Shown: one piece after another, positions 36,703-45,090 of the stretch
Numbering within the stretch: position 1 is the stretch's first letter
Layout of the letters: each line of letters starts with the position of its first letter
Origin: Amycolatopsis sp. NBC_01480
GTDB lineage: Bacteria; Actinomycetota; Actinomycetes; Mycobacteriales; Pseudonocardiaceae
Assembly: GCF_036227205.1 (NCBI RefSeq)
Contig: NZ_CP109442.1
Coordinates: 5,580,001-5,644,000 of the forward strand
Length of the DNA: 64,000 bases
Direction of reading: 5' to 3'
The notes under the pieces: model-generated
Database searches by the model: none
What the model was told of the DNA's origin: nothing
The model's input: only the letters and a program-made list of their open reading frames with translations
Position numbers and translations under genes: made by a program

Positions 36703-37955
36703 CCGGGGTTCCCGGGCCCGTCGCGCTGCTGCTCTCCGCCAAGCTCGCCGGTGGGGTGGTCATGCTCAGCGCGGCGTTGCGACGGCGTGGATGGCGGGCC
36801 GTGCTGGTGTCGGAGCTGGCGGACGACCCGAATGCCGCAGCGTGCGACGGCCACGTCGTGGTGGCGTGGGACAGCGCGGATAAAACCGTCGCCGCGGCGG
36901 TGGAACGCGCCGGCGTACGCCCCGCCGCGGTCGTGAACATGGTCGAATCCCTCAGCGCCCGCCGCGCCGCACTCCTGGGTCACTTCGGCCTGGCGGATCC
37001 GAGCCCCGGCCTCGTTTCGCTGCTGGACAAAGCCGCGGTCCGGAGCGCCGCCGACGCGGCCGGAGTCTTTCCGGTGTGGTGGACGGCGGGCTCGCTCCGG
37101 GTGCTCGCGGAGACCGGGCCGGGCCGGTACCCGGTGGTGCTCAAACCGGCCACGGAGAGCGGGGCCTCCCGCGATGTGCACCTCCTGCGTTCCGCGGAGG
37201 AGTGGGAGCGCACCGTGGCCGGTCTACTGGCGGGGCACGCCGAGGACCTCTTCGTCGTCGAGGAGTTCCTGGACGGCGAAGAGTTCTCGATCGACGGTTA
37301 CGTCATCGCGGGGAGATTCGAGCCCGTGTTCGTGGCCGACAAACCCGACCACGACACGGTGCGGCTGCGTGATCGGGGCCTGCGGATGTCGCCCCCGCTG
37401 CGGATCCCGGCCGAGACCGTAGCCGGCTTCGTGGCGGATCTGCAGGTCCTGGTGAGCGGGCTGGGGCTCGACTCGGCGTGGCTGCACGTCGAGGGCCGGC
37501 TCGGTGCCGGCGGTCGGGCCGGACTGATCGAGGTCAATCCCCGGCCGGGCGGTGGCCTGTACCCCTCGGCCATCCGCCACCGGACGGGGGTGGACCCGAT
37601 CGAGCTCTCGCTCAGCCTGGCCCTCGGCACTGCGCTTCCCGTTGCGGCCTCCGGACACGACGACGCGCTGGCGATCGTCCCACTGGACGCGGAGGCGCTC
37701 GGGGTGGTCGATTGCCGTACCACCGCCGCCGAGTTGAGGCGCCTTCCCGGCGTCGTCGACGCCTACGTGATCGACGGCTACCGGGTGTCCACCCTGGACA
37801 AGGAGAATTTCTTCGCCGCCGTGATGGTGACCGGCCGCGACGAGCGGCAGCTGCGCGAACGGGCTTCCGGGGCACTGGCGATCATGGACTACCGGGTGTC
37901 CCGTGGCCCGTTTTCGCCGGATTTGCCGGGAAACCCGGCTCGGCCGCCGCGGTGA
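36699..37955 (+). CDS. ATP-grasp ligase 2
   Basis: The 418-residue protein shows YPVVLKPATESGASRDVHLL (phosphate loop), LFVVEEFLDGEEFSIDGYVI (hinge) and GLIEVNPRPGGGLYPS (metal-binding Glu and Asn), with a C-terminal subdomain. It is clearly related to, but different from, ATP-grasp 1. The ATG lies within the previous stop (ATGA), so the two are translationally coupled. It is likely a second amide-forming ligase in the same pathway. Confidence 0.85.
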   Translation: MTGVPGPVALLLSAKLAGGVVMLSAALRRRGWRAVLVSELADDPNAAACDGHVVVAWDSADKTVAAAVERAGVRPAAVVNMVESLSARRAALLGHFGLADPSPGLVSLLDKAAVRSAADAAGVFPVWWTAGSLRVLAETGPGRYPVVLKPATESGASRDVHLLRSAEEWERTVAGLLAGHAEDLFVVEEFLDGEEFSIDGYVIAGRFEPVFVADKPDHDTVRLRDRGLRMSPPLRIPAETVAGFVADLQVLVSGLGLDSAWLHVEGRLGAGGRAGLIEVNPRPGGGLYPSAIRHRTGVDPIELSLSLALGTALPVAASGHDDALAIVPLDAEALGVVDCRTTAAELRRLPGVVDAYVIDGYRVSTLDKENFFAAVMVTGRDERQLRERASGALAIMDYRVSRGPFSPDLPGNPARPPR

Positions 37956-38063
37956 ACTTATGGCCATGCAACTTGCTGCGCCGGGGAAACCCCCGATCGC
38001 GGCCCCGGATTCGCCAGAATGACGAGTGTCCACCAGGACATGGACGATGAGGAGCAGGCAATC

Positions 38064-38252
38064 ATGCGGAGAGTTTTCACGGCGGGCGTCATCGCCGCCG
38101 CGTTCTGTGTCAGCGTGGCTATCGCCCAGGGGGCCGTCGCGTTCGCCGCGACCGCCACCGCGGCTGCCGCTCCCGAGCACGGCCGGTCGACCGTGGCGCC
38201 CGACCACGACGGCGGCGGCACCGACTGGAGCGTCGTGCTCGGCGGCCATTGA
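38064..38252 (+). CDS. 62-residue small protein with signal-like N-terminus (possible precursor peptide)
   Basis: ATG 38064 has GAGGAG 9 nt upstream, which decides the start over two in-frame upstream ATGs. The protein starts MRRVFTAGVIAAAFCVSV, continues hydrophobic to about residue 28 and has an AFA-like cleavage site. The remaining 34 residues or so are polar and Ala-rich and end DWSVVLGGH. It sits 109 nt after ATP-grasp 2 and 31 nt before ATP-grasp 3. It could be a small exported protein. Alternatively its C-terminus could be a ribosomal peptide substrate for an ATP-grasp ligase, as PGM1 uses in pheganomycin biosynthesis. I favour neither strongly. Confidence 0.6.
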   Translation: MRRVFTAGVIAAAFCVSVAIAQGAVAFAATATAAAAPEHGRSTVAPDHDGGGTDWSVVLGGH

Positions 38253-38283
38253 CGGAAATCGTAGTAGGAGGCGGAGCGTCGCT

Positions 38284-39570
38284 GTGGACTCGCAGACCCG
38301 GCACCATCTCCTCGTGATCCTGGGGACCGGCGGTCCCGGGCCGGGGCTGTTGGCCGCCAGCCTGACCGCGCTCGCCCGGGTCACCTGGCTGTACGACGCG
38401 CGCGACCTGCGTGATCCGGCGCGGGAGCTGGCGGTCATGCGCTCGGCCGGCCGGGCGGTCGAGGTCCGGCCTGGCGGTCACCTCGCGGCGGCCGCCGCGG
38501 TGCACGGCGTCGATCGTTTCGACGGCGTGCTGACCTTCGCGGAGAGCTCACTGAGGATCGGCGCGGTGATCAGCGAGGAGCTCGTGCTGAAGTCCAACTC
38601 GGCGGCCACGGTGGAGCATCTGACCAACAAGCACCTGCAGCGGCTCGCGCTGGCGGAAGCGGGGCTGCCCGGGCCCCGGTTCCAGCCGGTCCACTCGGCC
38701 GAGGGGATCGACCAGGCGCTGCGGCGGGTCGGGCTCCCCGCGGTGCTCAAGCCGATCCGCGGTGCGGGCGGGGCGCTGACCACGCTGATCTCCTCGGCCG
38801 AGGAGATCAGGTCCGCGTGGGCGGTCGCCTCGTCCGTCCTCGGCGGACTGGACGGCGAGCAGGGCGCGCACCGGCTGCTGGCCGACACGGCGACCCCGCA
38901 CATGCTGCTCGAAGAGCTGCTGGTCGGGCGGGGATGGCACGAGGACACTCGCTACGGCGACTGTGTCAGCGTCGATTCGCTGACGGCCGACGGGATGACC
39001 GAGCACCTGGCCGTCAGCGACCGGCTGCCGCTGACGTCGGGGGTGCGGGAGAACGGGCAGATCTACCCGTCGGTGCTCCCCGGCGAGCTGCTGGCCGAGA
39101 TCACCGCGATGGCGGAGGTCGGCCTGCGGGTGCTCGGGGTGACCGACGGGATGACCCAGACCAAGATCAAGCTGACCGAGGCCGGACCGCGGATCATCGA
39201 GATCAACGGCCGGCCCGCCAGCGGGCTCTGGACCACGGTGCGCGAGGCCTCCGGCTACGACGTGATCGCGGAGGCGGCCAAGGTTGCCCTACGGCTGGAA
39301 ACGGGCGCCAGACCGGAATTCGCCGGTTACACGGCGATGCTGACGCCCTGCCTCGACGCCGGACTGGCCGACCGGCACGTCGAGGTCACCCTCGACGGGG
39401 TATTCGAACAACGGCCGGGAGTGCACGGCGTCCGGGCGCTGCATTCCGGGACTGTGGACCTCTCGCTGGACAGCGGCCACGCACTGGCGGCCTGGGTCAG
39501 CGGGCCGACCCCGGAGAGCATTCACGACCATGTGTCCGCACTGCGGCAGGCGATCCGGATTTCGATGTGA
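38284..39570 (+). CDS. ATP-grasp ligase 3
   Basis: The 428-residue protein starts at GTG 38284 (GGAGGCGGAG upstream). It has the nucleotide-loop LPAVLKPIRGAGGALTTLIS, HMLLEELLVGRGWHEDTRYG at the hinge position and PRIIEINGRPASGLW as the metal site (Glu, Asn). The pre-grasp Rossmann domain begins HHLLVILGTGGPGPGLLAAS. It is a third distinct carboxylate-amine ligase, so the product probably contains several amide bonds. Confidence 0.85.
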   Translation: MDSQTRHHLLVILGTGGPGPGLLAASLTALARVTWLYDARDLRDPARELAVMRSAGRAVEVRPGGHLAAAAAVHGVDRFDGVLTFAESSLRIGAVISEELVLKSNSAATVEHLTNKHLQRLALAEAGLPGPRFQPVHSAEGIDQALRRVGLPAVLKPIRGAGGALTTLISSAEEIRSAWAVASSVLGGLDGEQGAHRLLADTATPHMLLEELLVGRGWHEDTRYGDCVSVDSLTADGMTEHLAVSDRLPLTSGVRENGQIYPSVLPGELLAEITAMAEVGLRVLGVTDGMTQTKIKLTEAGPRIIEINGRPASGLWTTVREASGYDVIAEAAKVALRLETGARPEFAGYTAMLTPCLDAGLADRHVEVTLDGVFEQRPGVHGVRALHSGTVDLSLDSGHALAAWVSGPTPESIHDHVSALRQAIRISM

Positions 39571-39715
39571 AGCTTCACCCGGTCGCCGGCCGGAGTGAAA
39601 TGAAGTAATTCCCCTTCCTGGGGTCAGAACAATTCTTCCTGATATCACCGCGTTCCCCCGTACATTCCGGGTGGGTGCGCGAACCCGTGCTGCGCCGAAC
39701 AGATGGAGGCTCTCC

Positions 39716-40732
39716 ATGACCACGCTCACCAATTCCCCGGCTACGCGTTCCCGGGTAGATTCCCGCCGGCGCTACCTGGCCATTCTGGACGACCCGATGT
39801 ACACCTGCCTGGTCGGTCTGCAGGACCTGGTCAGCTACGAAACCGCCCGGTTCTGGCGGGAACGGCAGGTCCGCGCACTCCACCTGCCCGTGACCACCGG
39901 CTCGATCTCGTCTCCGATGGGTCTGGGCAGCGATTCGCTCCCCGTGCAGGTCGACCTGTTCGGCGTGCCGACCTATCTCGCCGATTCCATGCAGTTCATG
40001 CTCGAATACGGTTGCCGGCTCGCGCCGGACGGCTGTTACTACCTGATGCCGAGTTTCCGCGGAGAAAAGGCGGACAGCACGCATCTCAGCCAGTTCTTCC
40101 ACAGTGAAGCCGAGATCCCGGGTGAGCTGGACGACGTCATCACCGTGGCCGACGCCTACGTCCGGTACCTGGCGGCCGCGGTGCTGGAGCACCTCACCGA
40201 CGAGGTGGCCGGAGTCGCCGGGGGAGTGGCCCACCTCGAAGCGTTCCTGGCCTCGGCCACCGCCCGGATGACCTTCGACGAAGCGGTGGCGGCGCTCGAG
40301 GGCCAGGCCGGTTGCTTCGAGGTGCACGACCAGTGGCGGACGATCACACGACGGGGCGAGGAGAAGCTCATCGAGCAGTACGGCCCCGGCGTGTGGCTGA
40401 GTCACTACGACCGGCTCTCGGTGCCGTTCTACCAGGCCGTCGACGAAACGGGCGCCAAGGCTCTCAACGCCGACCTCTTGCTCGGGCCCGGTGAAGTGAT
40501 CGGCTGCGGTGAGAGGCACACCACGGCGGACGACGTGCGCGCGGCCCTGCACGGACACGGCGTCGCCGAGCACGACTACCAGTGGTACGTGGACCTGAAA
40601 GCCCGCCGTCCCCTGCCCACCAGCGGGTTCGGGATGGGCGTCGAACGCTTCCTGATGTGGGTGCTCCGGCGGTCCGACATCCGCGAGCTACAGCTGGTGG
40701 AACGTTACAACGGCGAGGTCACCGTGCCCTGA
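39716..40732 (+). CDS. AsnRS/AsnA-like class II synthetase core
   Basis: The 338-residue protein has class IIb synthetase sequence: TTGSISSPMGLGSDSLPVQV, TYLADSMQFMLEYGC, YYLMPSFRGEKADSTHLSQF (motif 2-like Arg and Glu) and SGFGMGVERFLMWVLRRSDI (motif 3, GxGxERF). The N-terminal OB-fold anticodon-binding domain of AsnRS/AspRS is absent, as in AsnA-like asparagine synthetases of archaea. It should activate a carboxylate as an adenylate and pass it to an amine or ammonia rather than aminoacylate tRNA (inference). ATG 39716 has GGAGG upstream. It follows a 145-nt gap that may hold a second promoter. Confidence 0.8.
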   Translation: MTTLTNSPATRSRVDSRRRYLAILDDPMYTCLVGLQDLVSYETARFWRERQVRALHLPVTTGSISSPMGLGSDSLPVQVDLFGVPTYLADSMQFMLEYGCRLAPDGCYYLMPSFRGEKADSTHLSQFFHSEAEIPGELDDVITVADAYVRYLAAAVLEHLTDEVAGVAGGVAHLEAFLASATARMTFDEAVAALEGQAGCFEVHDQWRTITRRGEEKLIEQYGPGVWLSHYDRLSVPFYQAVDETGAKALNADLLLGPGEVIGCGERHTTADDVRAALHGHGVAEHDYQWYVDLKARRPLPTSGFGMGVERFLMWVLRRSDIRELQLVERYNGEVTVP

Positions 40733-40784
40733 GTCGCCCGGTTTCGCGGGTCTGGCCGGGTTTCGACTGTTCGGGAGGTAAACG

Positions 40785-41225
40785 ATGTTGTTCGGCGGCG
40801 AAAAGGCCGGCGCGATGATGTCCACGTTGGACACCCTCGGGTTCGAGCGGTTGCTCGCCCTGCCCGCGGTCCCCGCCGGCAACCCCCGGCGGATGCGTTA
40901 CCCGGTGACCGTGAGCACCAGCGTCGACGACGGGCAGTGGTACGTCCGCTCCTTCGGCACGGACTTCGACCTCGTCGACCCGACCCGGCGCGGCACGCTC
41001 GGACGCTGGTACTCGCTGGGCTGGGGCGTGGTCGACGACCTGCAGGTCGCCGAGCTGCTGATGGTGCACGCCGGCGAGGCCGGCCCGGACGTCCTGCCGG
41101 TGCTGGACACCGAGCTCGAGCACCACGGCGTGACCCGAGCCGAGCGCAGTGTCCGGCCGGGCCGCTGGGGCACTGAGCTGCGCATCTCCGCGGTGTTCGA
41201 CCGAATGCCCGAGGGGTGGTGCTGA
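40785..41225 (+). CDS. Unknown 146-residue protein
   Basis: I do not recognise this protein. ATG 40785 has GGGAGG at 6 nt. It contains VTVSTSVDDGQWYVRSFGTD, RWYSLGWGVVDDLQVAELLM and WGTELRISAVFDRMPEGWC, with several Trp and Tyr residues and no signal peptide or membrane segment. It lies between the AsnRS-like and ProRS-like genes and ends 6 nt before the latter, so it may be a partner subunit of one of these enzymes. Confidence 0.6.
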   Translation: MLFGGEKAGAMMSTLDTLGFERLLALPAVPAGNPRRMRYPVTVSTSVDDGQWYVRSFGTDFDLVDPTRRGTLGRWYSLGWGVVDDLQVAELLMVHAGEAGPDVLPVLDTELEHHGVTRAERSVRPGRWGTELRISAVFDRMPEGWC

Positions 41226-41231
41226 GCCGGC

Positions 41232-42479
41232 ATGTCCGCGCCACCCTACGTACGAGCGCTCGAAGCGGCCGAGTTCATCATGGGACCGCCGTCGATCAAA
41301 GGCATCCCCCTGTGGCGCGGCGCCGGCCTCCGCGCCGTGCGCCTGCTGATCGAGGGATTCCTCACGCTGGTGGCTCAGCGGGACGAGGCCGAGGTCGTCG
41401 AACACGGCTTCCTTGCCTCCGCCGAGGCCAACCGGCAGGTCTTCGGCAGCTACGCGAACGTCTACGAGCTGGTCGTCGTGCCAGGAAAGCCGGGTATGCA
41501 GTTCCGCTCGGACAACATCGTCAGCTCGGTCGGGCTGCTGCGGCGCGAGGGCCGCAGGACTCCGGTCGTCTCGGTCGGCAGCATCCTCCGCGACTCGCCG
41601 GGCAAGACACCGCCGTTGTTCCGCGACCGCAACATCTGGCCGGTCGTCGAGTTGAACCAGCTCGCTGACGAGGGAGAGGCTTCTGCCCTGCTGGATTTCT
41701 ACGCCACCGTGCTCGAAGACCTGCTGTGGTCCATCGGGATCCCGTCGATCACGGTCAAGACACCCGAACTGGCGAGTTACGGCAAGACGACCTACCTGAC
41801 CGTCGCCGTGCTGCCGAACAAGCGGCCGACCGTACTCGCCACACTCTACGTGCTGGCGGACGAACTCCGGCTCGCGCTGGGGGAGCGGCACGACGTGATC
41901 GACGTCGGGTTCACCGGCAAGCTGCTGGCGACGGCGGCCATGGTGCACGCCGACGTCCGCGGCTTGGCGCTGCCGAGCACCATCGCGCCGGTCCAGGTGG
42001 GCGTCACGCTCGCCGAGCGCGGTGATCGGGCCGAGCGGTGGCTGGCGGAACTGCACGGCGCCGGGTTGCGGTGTGAAACCGCGTTCGCGAGCGGCTCCGG
42101 AGGCCGGGCTCGCGCCGAGCGGAGCTGGCACCGCAGGAGTGTGCCCCTGGTGATCGGCCTCGACCGGACAACGGGCTCGGTGACGGTCTGCACGCGCTCG
42201 CCGCTGCACCGGGCCGAGCTGCCGGACCTCCCGTCGCCGCAGCAGGTCCGCGATCTGCTGGCCGGAAGCGACGCTCGGCTGGCCGGGACGGCGAAACGCT
42301 TGTTCGACGCGGCGATGGACGAGGGCGAGTACCTGCGGTCGATGTGCGAACCGTGTGCCGAAGCCGCCGATCTCGCCGTCTTCGGCGTGGTGGTCCCGAG
42401 TCCGCGGGTGCGGTGCGAGCGCTGCGGGGACTCCAAGGGACAACGGCTGTTCATCAGCGACGAGGGGCGGTTCTACTGA
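41232..42479 (+). CDS. Degenerate prolyl-tRNA-synthetase-like protein
   Basis: The 415-residue protein resembles class IIa ProRS. FRDRNIWPVVELNQL matches the motif 2 position, where ProRS has FLRT.EF..QE. KLLATAAMVHADVRGLALPS, then TIAPVQVGV, matches the motif 3/anticodon-domain junction (HGDxxGLxLPPxxAPxQV). The C-terminus has CEPC, then RCERCGDSKGQRLF and GRFY, like the zinc domain and the terminal Tyr of archaeal/eukaryotic ProRS. Motif 1 and several active-site residues are altered: the motif 2 Arg-Thr-Glu and the motif 3 Gly-Arg are not preserved. It may be a non-canonical amino acid activator, a tRNA binder or a deacylase-like protein. Confidence 0.65.
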   Translation: MSAPPYVRALEAAEFIMGPPSIKGIPLWRGAGLRAVRLLIEGFLTLVAQRDEAEVVEHGFLASAEANRQVFGSYANVYELVVVPGKPGMQFRSDNIVSSVGLLRREGRRTPVVSVGSILRDSPGKTPPLFRDRNIWPVVELNQLADEGEASALLDFYATVLEDLLWSIGIPSITVKTPELASYGKTTYLTVAVLPNKRPTVLATLYVLADELRLALGERHDVIDVGFTGKLLATAAMVHADVRGLALPSTIAPVQVGVTLAERGDRAERWLAELHGAGLRCETAFASGSGGRARAERSWHRRSVPLVIGLDRTTGSVTVCTRSPLHRAELPDLPSPQQVRDLLAGSDARLAGTAKRLFDAAMDEGEYLRSMCEPCAEAADLAVFGVVVPSPRVRCERCGDSKGQRLFISDEGRFY

Positions 42480-44056
42480 TGGCGGAATCCGTGTTCGTCT
42501 CGACGGCCATCCCGTACGTCAACGCGCGTCCGCACCTCGGCCACGCGTTCGAGTTCGTGCAGGCCGACACCGCCGCCCGGCACCTGGCCCGGCAGGGCAA
42601 GCAGGTGTTCCTCTCCAGCGGGACCGACGAGAACAGCCTCAAGAACGTCCTGTCCGCGCAGAAGACCGGTGAGTCGACCGCCTGCCTGGTGGAGCGTCAT
42701 GCCGGGGACTTCGTCCGGTTGATGAGCGAGCTGGGTGTGGTCGTCGACCGGTTCGTGCGGACGAGCGTCGACGCCGACCACCGGCTGGGCGCCGCCGCGC
42801 TGTGGCAGCGGATGGCCGACCGCGGTGACATCTACTCGCGCCACTACGAAGGGCTGTACTGCGTCGGCTGCGAAGAGTTCCGGACGCCGTCCGAGCTCGC
42901 CGGCGGGCGCTGCGCGGTGCACCGGACCGAACCCACCGTGGTGCGGGAGCGCAACTACTTCTTCCGGCTCTCGAAGTACCAGGACGCGATCGTCGCCGCG
43001 CTGAGCACCGGTGAGCTGCGGATCTGGCCGCAGTCCCGGTGCAACGAGATGCTCGGACTGGCCCGGGGCGGGCTGACCGACATCAGCATTTCCCGCTCGG
43101 TCGAGCGCGCGCACGGCTGGGGGATCCCCGTACCGGGGGACGACAGCCAGGTGATGTATGTGTGGATCGACGCGCTCACCAACTACGTCAACGCGCTGGG
43201 CTGGGTCCGGGACAGCGACGACTACGACCGGTACTGGCGTGACGCGGAACAGCGGATCCACGTGATCGGCAAGGACGTCACCCGGTTCCACGCCGTCTAC
43301 TGGCCCGCGATGCTGATGTCCGCCGGCCTGCCGCTGCCGACCGACGTGGTCGTGCACGGCCACGTGACGCTGTCGGGGCAGAAACTGAGCAAGTCGCTGG
43401 GCCACGTGATCGACCCGGTGGAGCTGATCGGCAGGTACAGCGCGGAAGCGACCCGGTTGTTCATGCTCGCCGAGTTCTCGCCTTGGGCCGACGTCGACTT
43501 CACCGACCAGCGGCTCGTCGCGCGGTACAACTCCGACCTCGCAAACGGCCTGGGCAACCTCGTCGAGCGGGTGGCGGGCATGACCCACCGGTACCGCGCC
43601 GGGATCGTGCCCGAAGCCGGACCGCGTGGAACGGCGAAACATTCGCTGCTGCACAACGCCGTCGCGGCCGCCGCAGCGTGCCGGACGGCGCTCGACCGGT
43701 TCGACTACCGCGAGGCGGTGGCCCGGATCTGGGACCTGGTGCGCGGGGCGAACCGGTACCTCGACCGGCTTGTGCCCTGGGAGCTGGCCGCCGCGGAAGA
43801 GCGCGGCGACGGCCACGCCGCCGAGACCCTGGACGGTGCTCTGCACGACCTCGTCGCGACCCTGCGCACGATCGCGCTGCTGCTGGGGCCGGTGCTTCCC
43901 GAGACCGCCGCGAAGGTGCTCGACGTCCTCGGCGTGCACGTCGCGGACACGAGGGAAGACGGTTTCAGCGCTCTCGACGGCTGGTCACCCGGCATCGCCG
44001 GGGCGAAGATCGCCCGCTCCCCGCACCTGTTCCCCCGTCTGGAGCTGACCTGGTGA
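42479..44056 (+). CDS. Methionyl-tRNA synthetase paralogue
   Basis: The 525-residue protein is a complete class I MetRS. IPYVNARPHLGHAFEFVQAD contains the HIGH motif (HLGH, residues 19-22). SSGTDENSLKN and YCVGCEEF with CAVH (zinc knuckle) follow, then WIDALTNYVNALG, GKDVTRFHAVYWPAMLM and SGQKLSKSLGHVIDP (KMSKS motif, residues 302-306). The alpha-helical anticodon domain starts NSDLANGLGNLVERV. Because everything needed to charge tRNA-Met seems present, it is best explained as a resistant housekeeping substitute (self-resistance), although a biosynthetic use cannot be excluded. ATG 42479 overlaps the previous stop (TGATG). Confidence 0.88.
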   Translation: MAESVFVSTAIPYVNARPHLGHAFEFVQADTAARHLARQGKQVFLSSGTDENSLKNVLSAQKTGESTACLVERHAGDFVRLMSELGVVVDRFVRTSVDADHRLGAAALWQRMADRGDIYSRHYEGLYCVGCEEFRTPSELAGGRCAVHRTEPTVVRERNYFFRLSKYQDAIVAALSTGELRIWPQSRCNEMLGLARGGLTDISISRSVERAHGWGIPVPGDDSQVMYVWIDALTNYVNALGWVRDSDDYDRYWRDAEQRIHVIGKDVTRFHAVYWPAMLMSAGLPLPTDVVVHGHVTLSGQKLSKSLGHVIDPVELIGRYSAEATRLFMLAEFSPWADVDFTDQRLVARYNSDLANGLGNLVERVAGMTHRYRAGIVPEAGPRGTAKHSLLHNAVAAAAACRTALDRFDYREAVARIWDLVRGANRYLDRLVPWELAAAEERGDGHAAETLDGALHDLVATLRTIALLLGPVLPETAAKVLDVLGVHVADTREDGFSALDGWSPGIAGAKIARSPHLFPRLELTW

Positions 44057-45090
44057 ACCGCCGAGGACTGCGGCTGCCGCAGGAGATCACGCCCGGAACC
44101 GCGGTGGGCATCTGGACACCGTCCGCGCCGGCGCCGTCGCTGTTCCCCCGTCGTTTCGAGCGGGCGCTGAAGGCACTCGAGGCCGAAGGTTTTCCCGTGG
44201 TGCTCGCCGATTCGGCGACCGGAAACGCCGGGATCGGGGCGGCCGCTCCGGCCGTGCTCGCCGCCGACCTGCACGCGCTGCTCGCCGAACCGCGGGTCGG
44301 GGCGGTGCTGTGCGCGACCGGCGGGTACACGTCGTCGGCCGTACTGGCGCGGATCGACTGGGCGCTGGTGCGGGAGGCGGCGATCCCGATCATCGGGTAC
44401 AGCGACATCACCGCCGTGTTGTGGGCGGTGATGTCCCAGGCCGGGCTGGTCTCCTTCCACGGACCGATGCCGGTCTCCGAGTGGGGCGAGTGGGGCGGTC
44501 CATGGGCCTACACACTGGAGAACCTCCGCCGTGCGCTGCACCCCGGAGCCGAGCCCGTTCCGTTGCCCGAGCCCGGCTGCTGGACCGACGAAACCCTGTG
44601 GTGGGACAAGGAAGACACCCGACGCAGGAAGACCCGGACCGGCGGCTGGCGCTGCCTGGTGCCGGGCCAGGCCGAAGGATGGCTGCTCCCCGGCTGCGCG
44701 GCCACCGCGACGCACCTGTTCGGCACGCCCTACCTGCCCGACGTCGACGGTGCCCTGCTCTGCCTGGAGTTCGCGGGCATGGGACCGGACCAGGTGTGGG
44801 CGCACCTGGTGCAGTGGGCGGACAGCGGCCTGCTCGGCCGGGTCGCCGGGCTGGTCGTCGGCCGTCACGCCGGACCGAAACCCGCGGCCGGCGGCTCACT
44901 CGACTTCGACGCCGTCGTCCTCGACGTCGTCGGAGACCGCGGGTTCCCGGTGCTGGCCGACGTCGACTTCGGCCACACCGAACCCATGCTCACGCTCCCG
45001 GTCGGCTGCCACGCCCTGCTGGACGCGACGGCTCGTGAACTGACCCTGCTCGAACCCGCCACCACCCCCGCTACGAGGAGAACGCCATGA
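44053..45090 (+). CDS. MccF-like S66 serine peptidase
   Basis: The 345-residue protein belongs to the LD-carboxypeptidase/MccF family. Catalytic Ser117 lies in IIGYSDITAVLWAV, Glu239 in ALLCLEFAGMG and His308 in DVDFGHTEPMLTLPVGCHAL, close in position to the Ser-Glu-His triad of MccF, which detoxifies microcin C by cutting the bond between peptide and nucleotide. A Trp-rich loop (W177, W183, W184) lies where MccF contacts the nucleotide. No signal peptide is seen, so it acts in the cytoplasm, like MccF and unlike cell-wall LD-carboxypeptidases. GTG 44053 overlaps the MetRS stop (GTGA). It is a likely immunity enzyme or a final processing peptidase. Confidence 0.85.
   Translation: MNRRGLRLPQEITPGTAVGIWTPSAPAPSLFPRRFERALKALEAEGFPVVLADSATGNAGIGAAAPAVLAADLHALLAEPRVGAVLCATGGYTSSAVLARIDWALVREAAIPIIGYSDITAVLWAVMSQAGLVSFHGPMPVSEWGEWGGPWAYTLENLRRALHPGAEPVPLPEPGCWTDETLWWDKEDTRRRKTRTGGWRCLVPGQAEGWLLPGCAATATHLFGTPYLPDVDGALLCLEFAGMGPDQVWAHLVQWADSGLLGRVAGLVVGRHAGPKPAAGGSLDFDAVVLDVVGDRGFPVLADVDFGHTEPMLTLPVGCHALLDATARELTLLEPATTPATRRTP

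Noticed and set aside
38019..38063. Longer start for the 62-residue small protein
   Set aside because: No ribosome site before 38019 or 38040; GAGGAG lies 9 nt before ATG 38064.
42473..43939. 488-codon minus-strand frame opposite MetRS
   Set aside because: Shadow frame; MetRS motifs on the plus strand are unambiguous.
42479..44056. MetRS as an N-N bond-forming hydrazine synthetase
   Set aside because: No fused cupin, no lysine or ornithine N-hydroxylase in the cluster, and the complete anticodon domain favours tRNA charging; kept only as an alternative.
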